Below, in pieces: positions 1 to 8,451 of a DNA stretch of 33,389 bases. This stretch comes from Haloferax elongans ATCC BAA-1513. Its GTDB lineage: Archaea; Halobacteriota; Halobacteria; Halobacteriales; Haloferacaceae. Both the position numbers and the translations under genes were made by a program. Positions within the stretch are counted from its first letter, which is position 1. Every line of letters begins with the position of its first letter. The notes under the pieces were generated by a model. That model ran no database searches and was not told the DNA's origin. It was given only the letters and a program-made list of their open reading frames with translations. The stretch lies in contig NZ_AOLK01000011.1 of the NCBI RefSeq assembly GCF_000336755.1, positions 15,141 to 48,529 of the forward strand, read 5' to 3'.

Positions 1-695
1 GAGTCGTCGGCGACCGACGACGCCGGGCCGGGTCCGTACTCGGTCCCGCGGCGCTCCTCGACGAGGTCCCAGATGATGTCTTCGAGCACCGACAGCGCCT
101 CCTTGTACTCGCGGTTCTCTCTCGTCGGCACCCAATCGGGCGTGAGGAACCGAATCGGGTCGGGTTCGAACCGGGCACCCAGCGGTTCGAGATGCTCTTG
201 CAGACGGCGGATTCGCTCGTCGTCGAGGTCGCTCCCGAACATCGCGTCGACGATTATCTCGACGGTCAGTCGAGTCATCTCCAACTGGATGTCCACCACG
301 TCGCCGTCGTGCCAGTCGGCCAGCATCGACTCGGTTCGGTCGGTCATCATCCCCGCCATAGTCGAGATACGGCGCATGTCGAAGGCTGGCTGGGCGAGTC
401 GACGCTGTGTTTGCCACGTCTCGCCCTCGCTCATGAGGAGACCGTCACCGAGCAAGTCGCCGATTGCTTGGTCCTGAAACTGCGGTTTTCGGAACCGCGA
501 CGCCTCGCTCACGAGCACCCGCTCGATGTCGCGGGGGTTCGTGAGCATGTAGGTGTCCAGCGGTCCGAGGTCGAAGTGAATCACGTCGCCGTAGGCGTCC
601 GCAACCGCCGTCAGGAAACTAAACGGGTCGCGGGCGTACTGCCGACTCGCGCCGAACAGCGGGACGCCTTTCGGTCCGGGAGGGGTCGCACTCAT
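1..695 (-). CDS. Cytochrome P450, N-terminal part (runs off left edge)
   Basis: This is the first 231 codons of a cytochrome P450, read leftwards; the C-terminal half with the heme-binding Cys loop lies outside the window. The start ATG at 695 gives MSATPPGPKGVPLFG, the Pro-rich hinge typical of soluble P450s. Residues 94-98 (WQTQR) form the helix-C W-x-x-x-R motif, whose Trp and Arg contact a heme propionate in the family. The frame is open to the edge with haloarchaeal codon use. The reaction is probably an O2-dependent monooxygenation, but the substrate cannot be inferred. A weak TATA-like stretch (gtaagaac on the + strand, about 720-727) sits about 25 bp upstream, consistent with a leaderless mRNA. 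The gene is divergent from the methyltransferase at 837. Family assignment is firm; function within the family is unknown. Confidence 0.85.
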   Translation of the reverse strand, partial: MSATPPGPKGVPLFGASRQYARDPFSFLTAVADAYGDVIHFDLGPLDTYMLTNPRDIERVLVSEASRFRKPQFQDQAIGDLLGDGLLMSEGETWQTQRRLAQPAFDMRRISTMAGMMTDRTESMLADWHDGDVVDIQLEMTRLTVEIIVDAMFGSDLDDERIRRLQEHLEPLGARFEPDPIRFLTPDWVPTRENREYKEALSVLEDIIWDLVEERRGTEYGPGPASSVADD

Positions 696-770
696 CGGGT
701 ATGTGTTGGTTCGAAGAGGTAAGAACCACACGGCGGTACCGGGGTGCTTGCGCGCCACCGGTTCGGTCCC

Positions 771-783
771 GCATATAAAAACC
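771..783 (+). promoter_or_regulatory. TATA-like promoter element
   Basis: The stretch catataaaaa is AT-rich in an otherwise GC-rich intergenic region between the divergent P450 and methyltransferase genes. Transcription would be expected about 25 bp downstream, near 800-806, leaving a leader of roughly 30-35 nt before the ATG at 837. No clear Shine-Dalgarno sequence is seen. Confidence 0.45.
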
Positions 784-836
784 GCCCCCACGAGTGCGGC
801 AGCGGGCGTATTTCGCAGACTCGTCTACGAACCGCT

Positions 837-1427
837 ATGGAAGTTCTTTCGACCCTCTCGCTGGTCGCGTTCGTCGCAGGCCTGTTGGCCGCTGGCGGAG
901 TCTACCTCATATTGGCAGTCACGCTCACCACGGACCGACAGTGGTGGCCACCGGGCGACAAGACGTGGGCGTACCACCTTCACTGGTCGCTCGTCGGCGT
1001 GTTCAACGTCTCGACCCTCCTCGTCGCGATTCTCGAGTGGAATACGTGGCTCTTGCCGCGTCCGTCCTCGCTCGTCGTCGGAGGACTCCTCACCGCACTC
1101 GGTGCGGGCATCTTCGTCCGCGGGGCCAACGTGATGCAGTCCGACGAGGTTCGCGGCGTCACCGGCGACCTCTACACGGGCGGTCCCTACGCCTACAGTC
1201 GGAATCCGCAGTACGTCGGCATGATTATCGGAACCGCCGGATTCGCGCTGCTTTCGAACGCGCTTTTCGTCACGGTGCTCGCCGCGGCGCACATCGGTTG
1301 GGTCTTCCTGCTGCCCGTCGCTGAAGAGCCACACCTTCGCAACGAATACGGAGAGGAGTACGAACAGTACGTGACACGAGTCCCTCGCTTCGTCGGGCTG
1401 CAGACGGTTCGAGAACTCGTGAACTGA
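837..1427 (+). CDS. Integral-membrane methyltransferase family protein (ICMT/PEMT type)
   Basis: This is a 196-residue membrane protein with about four to five hydrophobic helices (around 5-30, 50-68, 80-97, 126-160). Its C-terminal signature is that of isoprenylcysteine carboxyl methyltransferase / phospholipid methyltransferase-like proteins: GGPYAYSRNPQYVGM at residues 115-129, and EEPHLRNEYGEEYEQY followed by RVPRF at about 163-185. In the family these residues bind S-adenosylmethionine at the membrane interface. The target could be a lipid, quinone or modified cysteine and is not indicated. The ATG at 837 was chosen because it begins just before the first helix; the in-frame upstream extension to 744 is not hydrophobic and would precede the TATA-like box at 771-783. 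The gene stands alone and converges on the helicase gene with 9 bp between stops. Confidence 0.8.
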   Translation: MEVLSTLSLVAFVAGLLAAGGVYLILAVTLTTDRQWWPPGDKTWAYHLHWSLVGVFNVSTLLVAILEWNTWLLPRPSSLVVGGLLTALGAGIFVRGANVMQSDEVRGVTGDLYTGGPYAYSRNPQYVGMIIGTAGFALLSNALFVTVLAAAHIGWVFLLPVAEEPHLRNEYGEEYEQYVTRVPRFVGLQTVRELVN

Positions 1428-1436
1428 ACCCTGCAG

Positions 1437-3641
1437 TTACGGCCGCGGCGGGTCGCCGTCGTAGGCGTCGTGGTCGTTGTAGAAGTTGAGCATCGCGAAC
1501 TTGAGTTTCTTCGGCGTGATGTCGACCATCTCCGAGCGCTCTTCGACCGGGAACGACCCGCGAACGCCGTATTTCCCCATCGACGAACTCTCACGGGTGT
1601 AGCGCTTGTCGGCGAGGATACGAACCCCGTAGTCGTCCGGCGCGCGGATGACCCGGCCGAGCGCCTGCCGCGTCTTTCGGATGGTCGGAATCTCGACGGC
1701 GTATCGCCACCCTGCATCTCGCTTCCCGCGGTAGATTCGGTCGTAGGCGTCTTGTACCGCCTCCATCCGCTCGGAGAGGTGTGGGTACGGAACCCCGACG
1801 ACGAGAACGGTTCGCGCGTCGTCGCCGTCGAAACTCACGCCCTCCGCGAGCGTCCCCCACAGCGACGTGAGGAGGACCGCGTCGTCGTTGCCGACGAACT
1901 TTTGGCGGGCCTCTTCGGCGCGGACGCCCGGCTCGTCGAGAAAGAGCGTGTGGTCGACCTGCGGATTCGCGCGCAACCGCTCGTGGTAGCGTTCTGCCTC
2001 CGCGTACGACGGGAAGAACACGAGCGTGTTCCCCGGCGTGAACCGCGCGGTATCGAGAAGCAACTGCTCGATAGTCTCCTGTGTGCCCGTGTCGTCGCGC
2101 TCCGACGAGAACAGCGCGGGCAACGAAACGGCGAACGTCCGCCGGTTCTCCTCGGGATATTCGAGGCCATAGGCCATCGTCACCGGGTCGTCGAGACCGA
2201 GCGTCTCTTCGGTCACGTCGAACGGGCGGAGCGTCGCCGACATCAGGATGCTCGCGTGAACTTCCTCGAACAGTTCGCTCGTCACGTCGTGCGGGATGCA
2301 GGTGTAGAGTTCGGCGCGGCCGTAGATTTCGTCGGTGCCGCCGTCGCGCCGTACCGAGAGCATCGGATGGCGGCCGAGTTCGCCGCCCATCTCCATCCAG
2401 TCGGCGATGAAGTTCGCCGCCTGCAACGTCTGACACTCCTTGCGCGTGGTCGCGTCGCCGTTTTTGTACTCCTCTTCGTACTGCTCGTCGAGACGCTTGC
2501 CCAACTGCAACGCGAGTTCGACTTCCACGTCGATGCCGCGGCCCTCGTACGACTGGAGGAACGTGAGCGTCAGGTCGTCACGGCGGTTTTTGTTGGCGAT
2601 AGAGAGGTCGTACCAGTTCTCGCCGACCTGTTCGCGCTCGCCGAAGCCGAACGCCTCGTCGTAGCTCTCACGGAGGGCGTCGAGGAAGCTTCCGACGACG
2701 TTGCGGGCACTCTCGGCACGCGAGTCCTCGACGCCCTCTAACTCGTTCATCGCGCTTTCGAGGGTGTTCTCCGTGAGCGCGCGACTCGCGTGGTCGCGGG
2801 CGGCGCCTTCGATGTTGTGGGCCTCGTCGAACACCGTGATGATGTCCTCGGGTTCGCGGTCTAACCACCGGAAGAACTGCTCGCGAATCATCGGGTCGAG
2901 CAGGTGGTGGTAGTTACAGACCACGAGGTCGATGCCCTCCATGCCCTCCTTCAGCAACTCGTAGCCGCAGAAATTCTGCTTGCCGGCGTATTCGAAAATC
3001 TCGTCGGGCGTCCGCACGTCGTCGAACAACCACTGGAAGAACTCGTCTGTGTTCCGCGTGAGGTTGTTGTAGTAGTGGTCGCAGTAGTTGCCCTCCTGCA
3101 ACTCGTCTAACTCCTCGTCGAGGCGGTCGAGTTCGTCGGTGACGGCACTTCTGGCGTCGGCGGCGTTCGAGTCACCCTCGCGCATCTGGTCCAAGAGGAG
3201 GTCGGCCTGCTCCGAGAGTTCGGATTTGTCCGACTCCTTTTCGACGATGCTTCGGGTGGTGTCGCGGAGGGTCTGACACTCCTGAAAGCCCACGTCGATG
3301 TGGCACATCGAGGATTTGCCGCGAAACACCACGGCGCGAATCGGCTCGGTTCGCGTTATCTGCCGGGCGTCGGCGACGAACTGGCGCATCTGCTGGTGGA
3401 CGTTCGTCGTGATGACGACCGTCTTGTCGCGTTCGCGGGCGTACTGGAGGGCGGGCACGAGCGCCGAGATGGTCTTTCCCGTCCCGGTCGCGCCTTCGAG
3501 GAGGACGTTTCGCTCCTCGTCGAGCGCGTCGGCGATTCCCGACATCGCCGCCTCCTGATTCGGATACGGCTCGTCGTAGGGGAAGAATCGCCACGTCCTC
3601 CCGGCGTCGGCCTCGTCGCGGGAGTCGTCTGCGTGGGACAC
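1437..3641 (-). CDS. rad3: XPD/Rad3-family ATP-dependent DNA helicase with Fe-S cysteines
   Basis: This 734-residue superfamily-2 helicase is of the XPD/Rad3/DinG type, which unwinds DNA 5'-3' in repair. Walker A is GATGTGKT (50-57), the DEAH box is at 272-275, and motif VI is QALGRVIRAPDDYG near the C-terminus. Cys113, Cys122, Cys187 and Cys225 lie between motif I and the DEAH box, where the family carries its 4Fe-4S domain. The long spacer between Cys122 and Cys187 is rich in Glu and Asp and looks helical. The start is GTG at 3641; a TATA-like box 25-31 bp upstream implies a leaderless transcript. Archaea can carry several Rad3-like paralogues, so the exact repair role and the symbol are tentative. 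The neighbours (methyltransferase, unknown membrane protein) give no functional hint. Confidence 0.88.
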   Translation of the reverse strand: MSHADDSRDEADAGRTWRFFPYDEPYPNQEAAMSGIADALDEERNVLLEGATGTGKTISALVPALQYARERDKTVVITTNVHQQMRQFVADARQITRTEPIRAVVFRGKSSMCHIDVGFQECQTLRDTTRSIVEKESDKSELSEQADLLLDQMREGDSNAADARSAVTDELDRLDEELDELQEGNYCDHYYNNLTRNTDEFFQWLFDDVRTPDEIFEYAGKQNFCGYELLKEGMEGIDLVVCNYHHLLDPMIREQFFRWLDREPEDIITVFDEAHNIEGAARDHASRALTENTLESAMNELEGVEDSRAESARNVVGSFLDALRESYDEAFGFGEREQVGENWYDLSIANKNRRDDLTLTFLQSYEGRGIDVEVELALQLGKRLDEQYEEEYKNGDATTRKECQTLQAANFIADWMEMGGELGRHPMLSVRRDGGTDEIYGRAELYTCIPHDVTSELFEEVHASILMSATLRPFDVTEETLGLDDPVTMAYGLEYPEENRRTFAVSLPALFSSERDDTGTQETIEQLLLDTARFTPGNTLVFFPSYAEAERYHERLRANPQVDHTLFLDEPGVRAEEARQKFVGNDDAVLLTSLWGTLAEGVSFDGDDARTVLVVGVPYPHLSERMEAVQDAYDRIYRGKRDAGWRYAVEIPTIRKTRQALGRVIRAPDDYGVRILADKRYTRESSSMGKYGVRGSFPVEERSEMVDITPKKLKFAMLNFYNDHDAYDGDPPRP

Positions 3642-3665
3642 GACCGATTCTCGGTCGCCATCCGG

Positions 3666-3672
3666 TTAAAAA
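3666..3672 (-). promoter_or_regulatory. TATA-like box of the helicase gene
   Basis: The + strand ttaaaaa (TTTTTAA on the coding strand) lies 25-31 bp upstream of the GTG start at 3641. This is the spacing of archaeal leaderless promoters. A GGGGG-a-CCCCC inverted repeat lies just upstream at 3680-3690. Confidence 0.55.
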
Positions 3673-3785
3673 CCTCGGAGGGGGACCCCCCACTTGACAC
3701 ACCCTACTTAATCGTATCTCCGCGTTGCGACCGCGATGCCCGTCCGAGAGAGCATTTTGTCGCGCTCTCGTGAACGTCCGGCTAC

Positions 3786-4250
3786 ATGGCAACAGACACT
3801 GCCACCTCACGAACCGAATCGACACTCGACGCGGACTGGCAAGCGGGCGTCGTCGCTGGCGCGGTCGCCGCCGTCGTCATGGGCGCGATGATGGTCGTAC
3901 AGATGCGCCCGGTTCTCGAAGTCGCTATCCCGTCGATGTACACCCTGATGGGCGGTGCCGCCGGATTCAGTATCCACGTCGCCCACGGCGCGGTCCTCGG
4001 GGTCGCGTTCGCAGGGGTCGCTGGCGTCGTTGACCTCGACTCGACACCGAAGTCACTCGGCCTCGGCGTCGGCTACGGCATCGTTCTCTGGGTCGTTCTC
4101 GCCGTTCTCGTGATGCCCGTCTGGCTGAGCGCAGTCGGGTCGCCCGCGAACCCGCCGCTGCCGAACGTGAGCACGACGAGCCTCGTCGGTCACATCGTCT
4201 ACGGTGCTGCGCTCGGAGTCGCGTACCCCGCAGTCGAGCGCGTCTTCTAA
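3786..4250 (+). CDS. Uncharacterized haloarchaeal integral-membrane protein
   Basis: This 154-residue protein has a short polar N-terminus (MATDTATSRTESTLDADWQ) followed by four predicted membrane helices: about residues 20-40, 50-80, 93-117 and 133-150. The helices are rich in Gly, Ala and Val, and no catalytic motif is recognisable. I do not recognise a named family with certainty, and no function is proposed. A weak TATA-like stretch (attttgt, 3754-3760) lies 26-32 bp before the ATG, consistent with a leaderless mRNA. The gene is divergent from the helicase and converges on argF, with 33 bp between the stops. Codon use matches its neighbours. Confidence 0.75.
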   Translation: MATDTATSRTESTLDADWQAGVVAGAVAAVVMGAMMVVQMRPVLEVAIPSMYTLMGGAAGFSIHVAHGAVLGVAFAGVAGVVDLDSTPKSLGLGVGYGIVLWVVLAVLVMPVWLSAVGSPANPPLPNVSTTSLVGHIVYGAALGVAYPAVERVF

Positions 4251-4283
4251 ACTGGCTGCAAAAGGAATCGCCGCTCCGACCGA

Positions 4284-5183
4284 CTATTCTTCCAGCAACT
4301 CGACGATGAGTCCCTTCTGGGCGTGCAGGCGGTTCTCCGCTTGCTCCCAGACGAGCGACTGCTCGCCTTCGAGCACGTCGCCGGTAATCTCCTCGCCGCG
4401 GTGGGCGGGCAGACAGTGCATGACCTGCGCGTCGGTCCCGTCGAGCAGGTCCTCGTTCAGTTGGAACCCCTCGAACGCTTCGAGCTTTTCGTCGCGTTGG
4501 TCCTCTTGGCCCATCGAAATCCACACGTCGGTGTAGACCACGTCGGCTCCGTCGATAGCTTCCTCGGGGTCGGTCGTGACCGTCGGTGCCTGTCCGAGGT
4601 CGGCGGCGCGCTCCATGACTTCGTCGTCCATCGCGTAGTCCGGTGGCGTCGCCACCGTGAGGTCGATACCGGCCATGGCACAGCCGAGGACGAACGACTG
4701 GCCGACGTTGTTGCCGTCGCCGACCCACGCGGCCTGCACCTCCTCGAACGACCCGACGTGCTCGCGGATGGTGAGCAGGTCGGCGAGCGTCTGGCAGGGG
4801 TGGGCGTCGTCGGTCAGGCCGTTGATGACTGGTGCCGTGGAGTGTTCGGCGATTTCCAGCAGGTCGTCGTGGTCGAACAGACGGGCCATGATGGTGTCGC
4901 CGTAGCGACCCAGCACGCGGGCGGTGTCACAGAGCGGTTCGCCGTGTCCGAGTTGGATGTCTTCTGGGCCGAGAAAGAGCGCGTGGCCGCCCAGTTGGGT
5001 CATGCCGGTCTCGAAGGAGACACGGGTGCGCGTACTCGGCTTCTCGAAGAGCATCGCCATCGTCGTTCGGGGCAGTCGCGTCTCGTCGTCGCCGGCCTTG
5101 ATGGCGGCGGCACGGGAAAGAACGCGGTCTAACTCCGATGCGCTGATGTCGTCGATGTCGATGAAGTGTGTCGTTTCGAGCAT
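4284..5183 (-). CDS. argF: Ornithine carbamoyltransferase
   Basis: This cytoplasmic enzyme makes citrulline from ornithine and carbamoyl phosphate. The 299-residue length is normal for the family. The carbamoyl-phosphate loop STRTR is at 50-54, HPCQ at 128-131, the ornithine-binding SMG loop at 223-225 and HCLP at 256-259, all conserved. SMG and HCLP distinguish it from aspartate carbamoyltransferase. It is the last gene of the argWXCBDEF run, 33 bp after argE, and follows directly in the pathway because ArgE releases ornithine. No separate promoter is obvious in the 33-bp gap, so it is probably co-transcribed. Confidence 0.97.
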   Translation of the reverse strand: MLETTHFIDIDDISASELDRVLSRAAAIKAGDDETRLPRTTMAMLFEKPSTRTRVSFETGMTQLGGHALFLGPEDIQLGHGEPLCDTARVLGRYGDTIMARLFDHDDLLEIAEHSTAPVINGLTDDAHPCQTLADLLTIREHVGSFEEVQAAWVGDGNNVGQSFVLGCAMAGIDLTVATPPDYAMDDEVMERAADLGQAPTVTTDPEEAIDGADVVYTDVWISMGQEDQRDEKLEAFEGFQLNEDLLDGTDAQVMHCLPAHRGEEITGDVLEGEQSLVWEQAENRLHAQKGLIVELLEE

Positions 5184-5216
5184 TGTGGTAATCGTGTCTC
5201 CTGTCGAGTCGATGCC

Positions 5217-6326
5217 TCAGTCGTCCGCGAGACGCTCGCAGACGGTGACCAGCACGTCGATTGCGTCGTCGAACTCGTCGAGTTCGAGGTGTTCGTTCGG
5301 CGCGTGGTCGAGGTCGGAATCGCCGGGGCCGTAGGTCGCCATCGGGCAGTCCCACGTCCCGGCGAAGATGTTCATGTCGCTGGTGCCAGTCTTGCGGAGC
5401 AAGCGTGGCTTCGTGTCGCCAACACCGCGGATAGCGACGCGGAAGGCCCGTGCGACGTCCGTGCGCGGACTCATCATCACGGGCGGGATGGGCTTGTTCC
5501 AGTGGACGCTGCCGCGAGTGAGTTCGCCTTCGGCGACTTCGCGCACGTCGTCGATACTGAGACGCGGCGGGACGCGGAACTGCACGTCCACGGTCGCTTC
5601 GACCGCGAGGCCGTCCTCGGTGGGGCCGCCGTCGAAGTTCACGGGTTTGGTCGTCACCGTGTCGAAGACGCCGTCGCGGTCTTCGTCGAAGAAGTCGGCC
5701 ACGCGCGACCACCACGCGACGGCCGACTGGATGGCGTTGTCCTCGGGGCGCGAGGAGTGTCCCAACTCGCTCGTCGCAACGTAGGTCCCCGAGAGGAACC
5801 CGCGGTAGCCGAGGGTCACGCCGTCCCAGCCGGAGGGTTCGCCGTTGACGACGGCGTCGGGTTCCTCGCGGTCTTCGACGAGGTGCCACGCGCCGCGCGA
5901 GGTTGTCTCTTCGCCGACGACGCCGACGAACGAGACACCGGTTTCGACGGCCGCGGCGGCCATCGAGCAGAGTGGGCCAGTCGCGTCCACGCTGCCGCGC
6001 CCCCAGAGCGCCCCGTCTTCGACCGTCACGGGGATGTCTCCGGGGACGGTGTCGATGTGCGAGGTCAGTAAGACCGAGTCGTCGGCAGGTGCGCGGACGT
6101 TGCCGACCTCGTCTATCCAGACCTCGCGGTCGTGGGCCTCGAAGAACGCCTTCAGCACCTCGGCGGCGGCCTCCTCGTCGCCCGAGACCGAGGGCGTCGA
6201 GACCATGTCGTAGAGGAGTTCGCGCGCGTCGGCCCAGTCGCTCCCGGCGGTCAGTTCCGCGGGTGCATCCGTGTGTGCTGCCGAGTCGCCCTCTCCTGTG
6301 GCGTCGTGGTCGATTCCGGCGTTCAT
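5217..6326 (-). CDS. argE: [ArgW]-L-ornithine hydrolase (ArgE/LysK, M20 metallopeptidase family)
   Basis: This 369-residue dinuclear zinc hydrolase is expected to release ornithine from the ArgW carrier protein. Conserved M20 ligands and catalytic residues are visible: H90 and D92 (SHIDT), D114 (GRGSVDATG), E139/E140 (GEET) and E163 (NGEPSG). The motif GEPSGWDG resembles LysK rather than bacterial ArgE. The N-terminal approximately 30 residues are an acidic, low-complexity extension before the domain. The start codon overlaps the argD stop by 4 bp (ATGA), so translation is probably coupled. Homologues act on LysW-lysine, LysW-ornithine or both. The adjacent argF and argGH point to ornithine here, but side activity on lysine cannot be excluded from sequence. 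Confidence 0.9.
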   Translation of the reverse strand: MNAGIDHDATGEGDSAAHTDAPAELTAGSDWADARELLYDMVSTPSVSGDEEAAAEVLKAFFEAHDREVWIDEVGNVRAPADDSVLLTSHIDTVPGDIPVTVEDGALWGRGSVDATGPLCSMAAAAVETGVSFVGVVGEETTSRGAWHLVEDREEPDAVVNGEPSGWDGVTLGYRGFLSGTYVATSELGHSSRPEDNAIQSAVAWWSRVADFFDEDRDGVFDTVTTKPVNFDGGPTEDGLAVEATVDVQFRVPPRLSIDDVREVAEGELTRGSVHWNKPIPPVMMSPRTDVARAFRVAIRGVGDTKPRLLRKTGTSDMNIFAGTWDCPMATYGPGDSDLDHAPNEHLELDEFDDAIDVLVTVCERLADD

Positions 6327-7459
6327 GACAACACGTTCGTCATCGCGTCTACCGCGCGGTCGGCGTGTTCTTCCTCGATAATCAGCGGCGGGAGGAAGCG
6401 CACGACGGAACGTCCGGCAGGGAGCGCGAGCAGTTGTTCGGACAGCGCGAGATGCTTGAGCGTGCGGTTCGCGCCGCGTTTGACTTCGACGCCGACCATC
6501 AGGCCATCGCCGCGAACGTCGCGAACCGGGAGGTCGTGTTCCTCGACGGCCGCTTCGAGTTCGCTCGTGAGGTACTCACCCACCGCGCCCGCGTGGCCGG
6601 GCAAGTCTTCCTCGACGATGGTGTCGAGGGTGGCGTTGGCGGCAGCACAAACCACGGGACCGCCCGAGAAGGTCGAGCCGTGAGAGGCCGCGCCGTCGGC
6701 AATCCAGTCGGCACAGAGCGTCGCGCCGAGGGGAAGGCCGTTGGCGATGCCCTTCGCGCTCGTGAGGATGTCGGGGACGACACCGGCCTGTTCGCAGGCC
6801 CAGAGCGTCCCGGTGCGGCCGATACCGGTCTGAATCTCGTCGAAGACGAGCGCTGCGCCCGCGTCTTCGGTCAGGTCGCGGGCGGTCTGGAGATATTCGG
6901 TCGTGGCCGGGTTGATGCCGCCTTCGCCCTGAATGGGCTCGAGGAAGACGGCGGCTGTCTCGTCGTCGACGGCTTCGGCCAGTTCTTCGGCGTCGCCGTA
7001 GGTGACGAACTCGACGCCGCCTGCGACCGGCTCGTAGGGCTTCTTGTACTTCTGTTTCCACGTGAGTGCGAGCGACCCGAGGGTACGGCCGTGGAAGGCG
7101 CGCTTAGTGGCGACGATTTTCTCGCGTCCGGTCGCCGAGCGGGCGAACTTCATCGCCGCCTCGTTGGCCTCGGTCCCGGAGTTACAGAGCCAGACGTTCT
7201 CGATGTCGCCGGGTGCGAGCGCCGCAAGCTTCTCGTAGAGTTCGGTGCGAACCTCCACGGGATACGACGCCTGCACGTAGGTCAGTTTGGCAGCCTGCGC
7301 TTGGATTGCCTCGGTGACGGCGGGGTGGGAGTGGCCGAGCGCCGCGACGGCGTAACTCGCGCCAAAGTCGAGGTACTCGGTGCCGTCGTCAGCGTAGAGG
7401 TACGCACCCTCACCGGATTCGATGGTGATGGGTTTCTCGTTGAAGACGAAGCCGGACAT
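6323..7459 (-). CDS. argD: [ArgW]-glutamate semialdehyde aminotransferase (ArgD/LysJ)
   Basis: This 378-residue class III pyridoxal-phosphate aminotransferase transfers the amino group from glutamate to the ArgW-bound semialdehyde. The PLP lysine is K236 in SAKGIANGLPLGA, D207/E208 lie in FDEIQTG, and SGTEAN at 94-99 contacts the phosphate. Length and motifs are standard for ArgD/LysJ. The ATG at 7459 overlaps the argB stop by one base, and the stop overlaps the argE start by 4 bp. The carrier-linked substrate is inferred from the operon, not from residues in this protein. Confidence 0.93.
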   Translation of the reverse strand: MSGFVFNEKPITIESGEGAYLYADDGTEYLDFGASYAVAALGHSHPAVTEAIQAQAAKLTYVQASYPVEVRTELYEKLAALAPGDIENVWLCNSGTEANEAAMKFARSATGREKIVATKRAFHGRTLGSLALTWKQKYKKPYEPVAGGVEFVTYGDAEELAEAVDDETAAVFLEPIQGEGGINPATTEYLQTARDLTEDAGAALVFDEIQTGIGRTGTLWACEQAGVVPDILTSAKGIANGLPLGATLCADWIADGAASHGSTFSGGPVVCAAANATLDTIVEEDLPGHAGAVGEYLTSELEAAVEEHDLPVRDVRGDGLMVGVEVKRGANRTLKHLALSEQLLALPAGRSVVRFLPPLIIEEEHADRAVDAMTNVLS

Positions 7460-8397
7460 TATTGTGTGGCCTCCGTCGTCTCTGTCTCGACGAGCGCGCC
7501 GGGCGTCACGTGCGTGCCGCCGCCGTCGAGTGCGGTGGTGATGGGGTCGTTCAGGTTCGCGTCGGACACGACGACTTCGGCGGCCCCGCCGTCGAGTGCT
7601 TCCTTCGTGGCCATGACCTTCTTCGTCATGAACCCTTCAGCGGCGTCTTCGAGGGCCGCGAACTCGTCAGGCGTGTCGGCCGTCTCGATGAGCGTCGATT
7701 CGTCGTCGGGGTCCTCGTAGACACCTTTCACGTCGGTGAGGACGACGAGTCTCGCGCCGAGTGCGCCCGCGACTGCTGCGGCGGCGCGGTCGGCGTCCGC
7801 GTTGACCGGGACGCCGTCGTCTGCGAGCATCGGAACCGTCACGATAGGCGTGTAGCCGCCGTCGAGAAGCGTTTCGAGGAGGTCTGTGTTGACCGCGGTA
7901 ATCTTCCCGGAGTGGTCGCCGCGCTTGATTTTCTTCTTGCCGTCTTCGACGACGCGAACTGCCGATTTGCGCGGGCCGGTGAGGAGACCGCCATCGACGC
8001 CCGAGAGGCCGAGCGCGTCGACACCGGCCTCGCGGAACAGCGCCGTCAGGTCGGTGTTGAGCTTGCCGGGCATCACCATCGAGAAGACGTCCATGGTGCG
8101 CTCGTCGGTGAAGCGGCCGGTGACGCCGGAGGGCGATTCGACGTAGGTGGGTTCCTCGCCGAGTTCTTCGAGCGTCTCGTCGACGGCTGTCGAACCGCCG
8201 TGGACGACGACGACGTCGGTGCCGTTGGCGACGAGGTGGGCCACGTCGTTGACGGCTCCTTCCGGGTCGACGGCCTTCGCGCCGCCGACTTTGACGACGA
8301 CCGGCGGTTCAGAGCCGCCATCCGTAACGAGGTTTTTGTCGTTGTCGACGAGCTGTTCGTGTGCCGCGAGCAGTTCCTCACGTGTGTAGTCTGTCAT
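7459..8397 (-). CDS. argB: [ArgW]-glutamate kinase (ArgB/LysZ, amino-acid kinase family)
   Basis: This kinase phosphorylates the side-chain carboxylate of ArgW-bound glutamate (acetylglutamate-kinase family). The 312-residue protein shows the family's N-terminal phosphate-binding VVVKVGGAKA at about 33-42 and VVVHGGS at about 62-68. It also has a GLSGVDGG segment and a C-terminal VLTDVKGVYEDP segment that binds ATP. About 30 residues (MTDYTREELLAAHEQ...) precede the first strand of the kinase fold, which is longer than usual. No internal Met offers a shorter start there. A 54-bp gap separates it from argC upstream, the largest gap in this operon; nothing resembling a promoter is clear in it. 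Confidence 0.93.
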   Translation of the reverse strand: MTDYTREELLAAHEQLVDNDKNLVTDGGSEPPVVVKVGGAKAVDPEGAVNDVAHLVANGTDVVVVHGGSTAVDETLEELGEEPTYVESPSGVTGRFTDERTMDVFSMVMPGKLNTDLTALFREAGVDALGLSGVDGGLLTGPRKSAVRVVEDGKKKIKRGDHSGKITAVNTDLLETLLDGGYTPIVTVPMLADDGVPVNADADRAAAAVAGALGARLVVLTDVKGVYEDPDDESTLIETADTPDEFAALEDAAEGFMTKKVMATKEALDGGAAEVVVSDANLNDPITTALDGGGTHVTPGALVETETTEATQ

Positions 8398-8451
8398 TGT
8401 CGATGTGGTTCGAGAGGTGGTCAGTCTGGGGGATGTTCGGGGACGATGCGC

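Noticed and set aside
744..836. In-frame extension of the membrane methyltransferase
   Set aside because: It would begin upstream of the TATA-like box and encodes no hydrophobic or conserved sequence; ATG at 837 fits the family.
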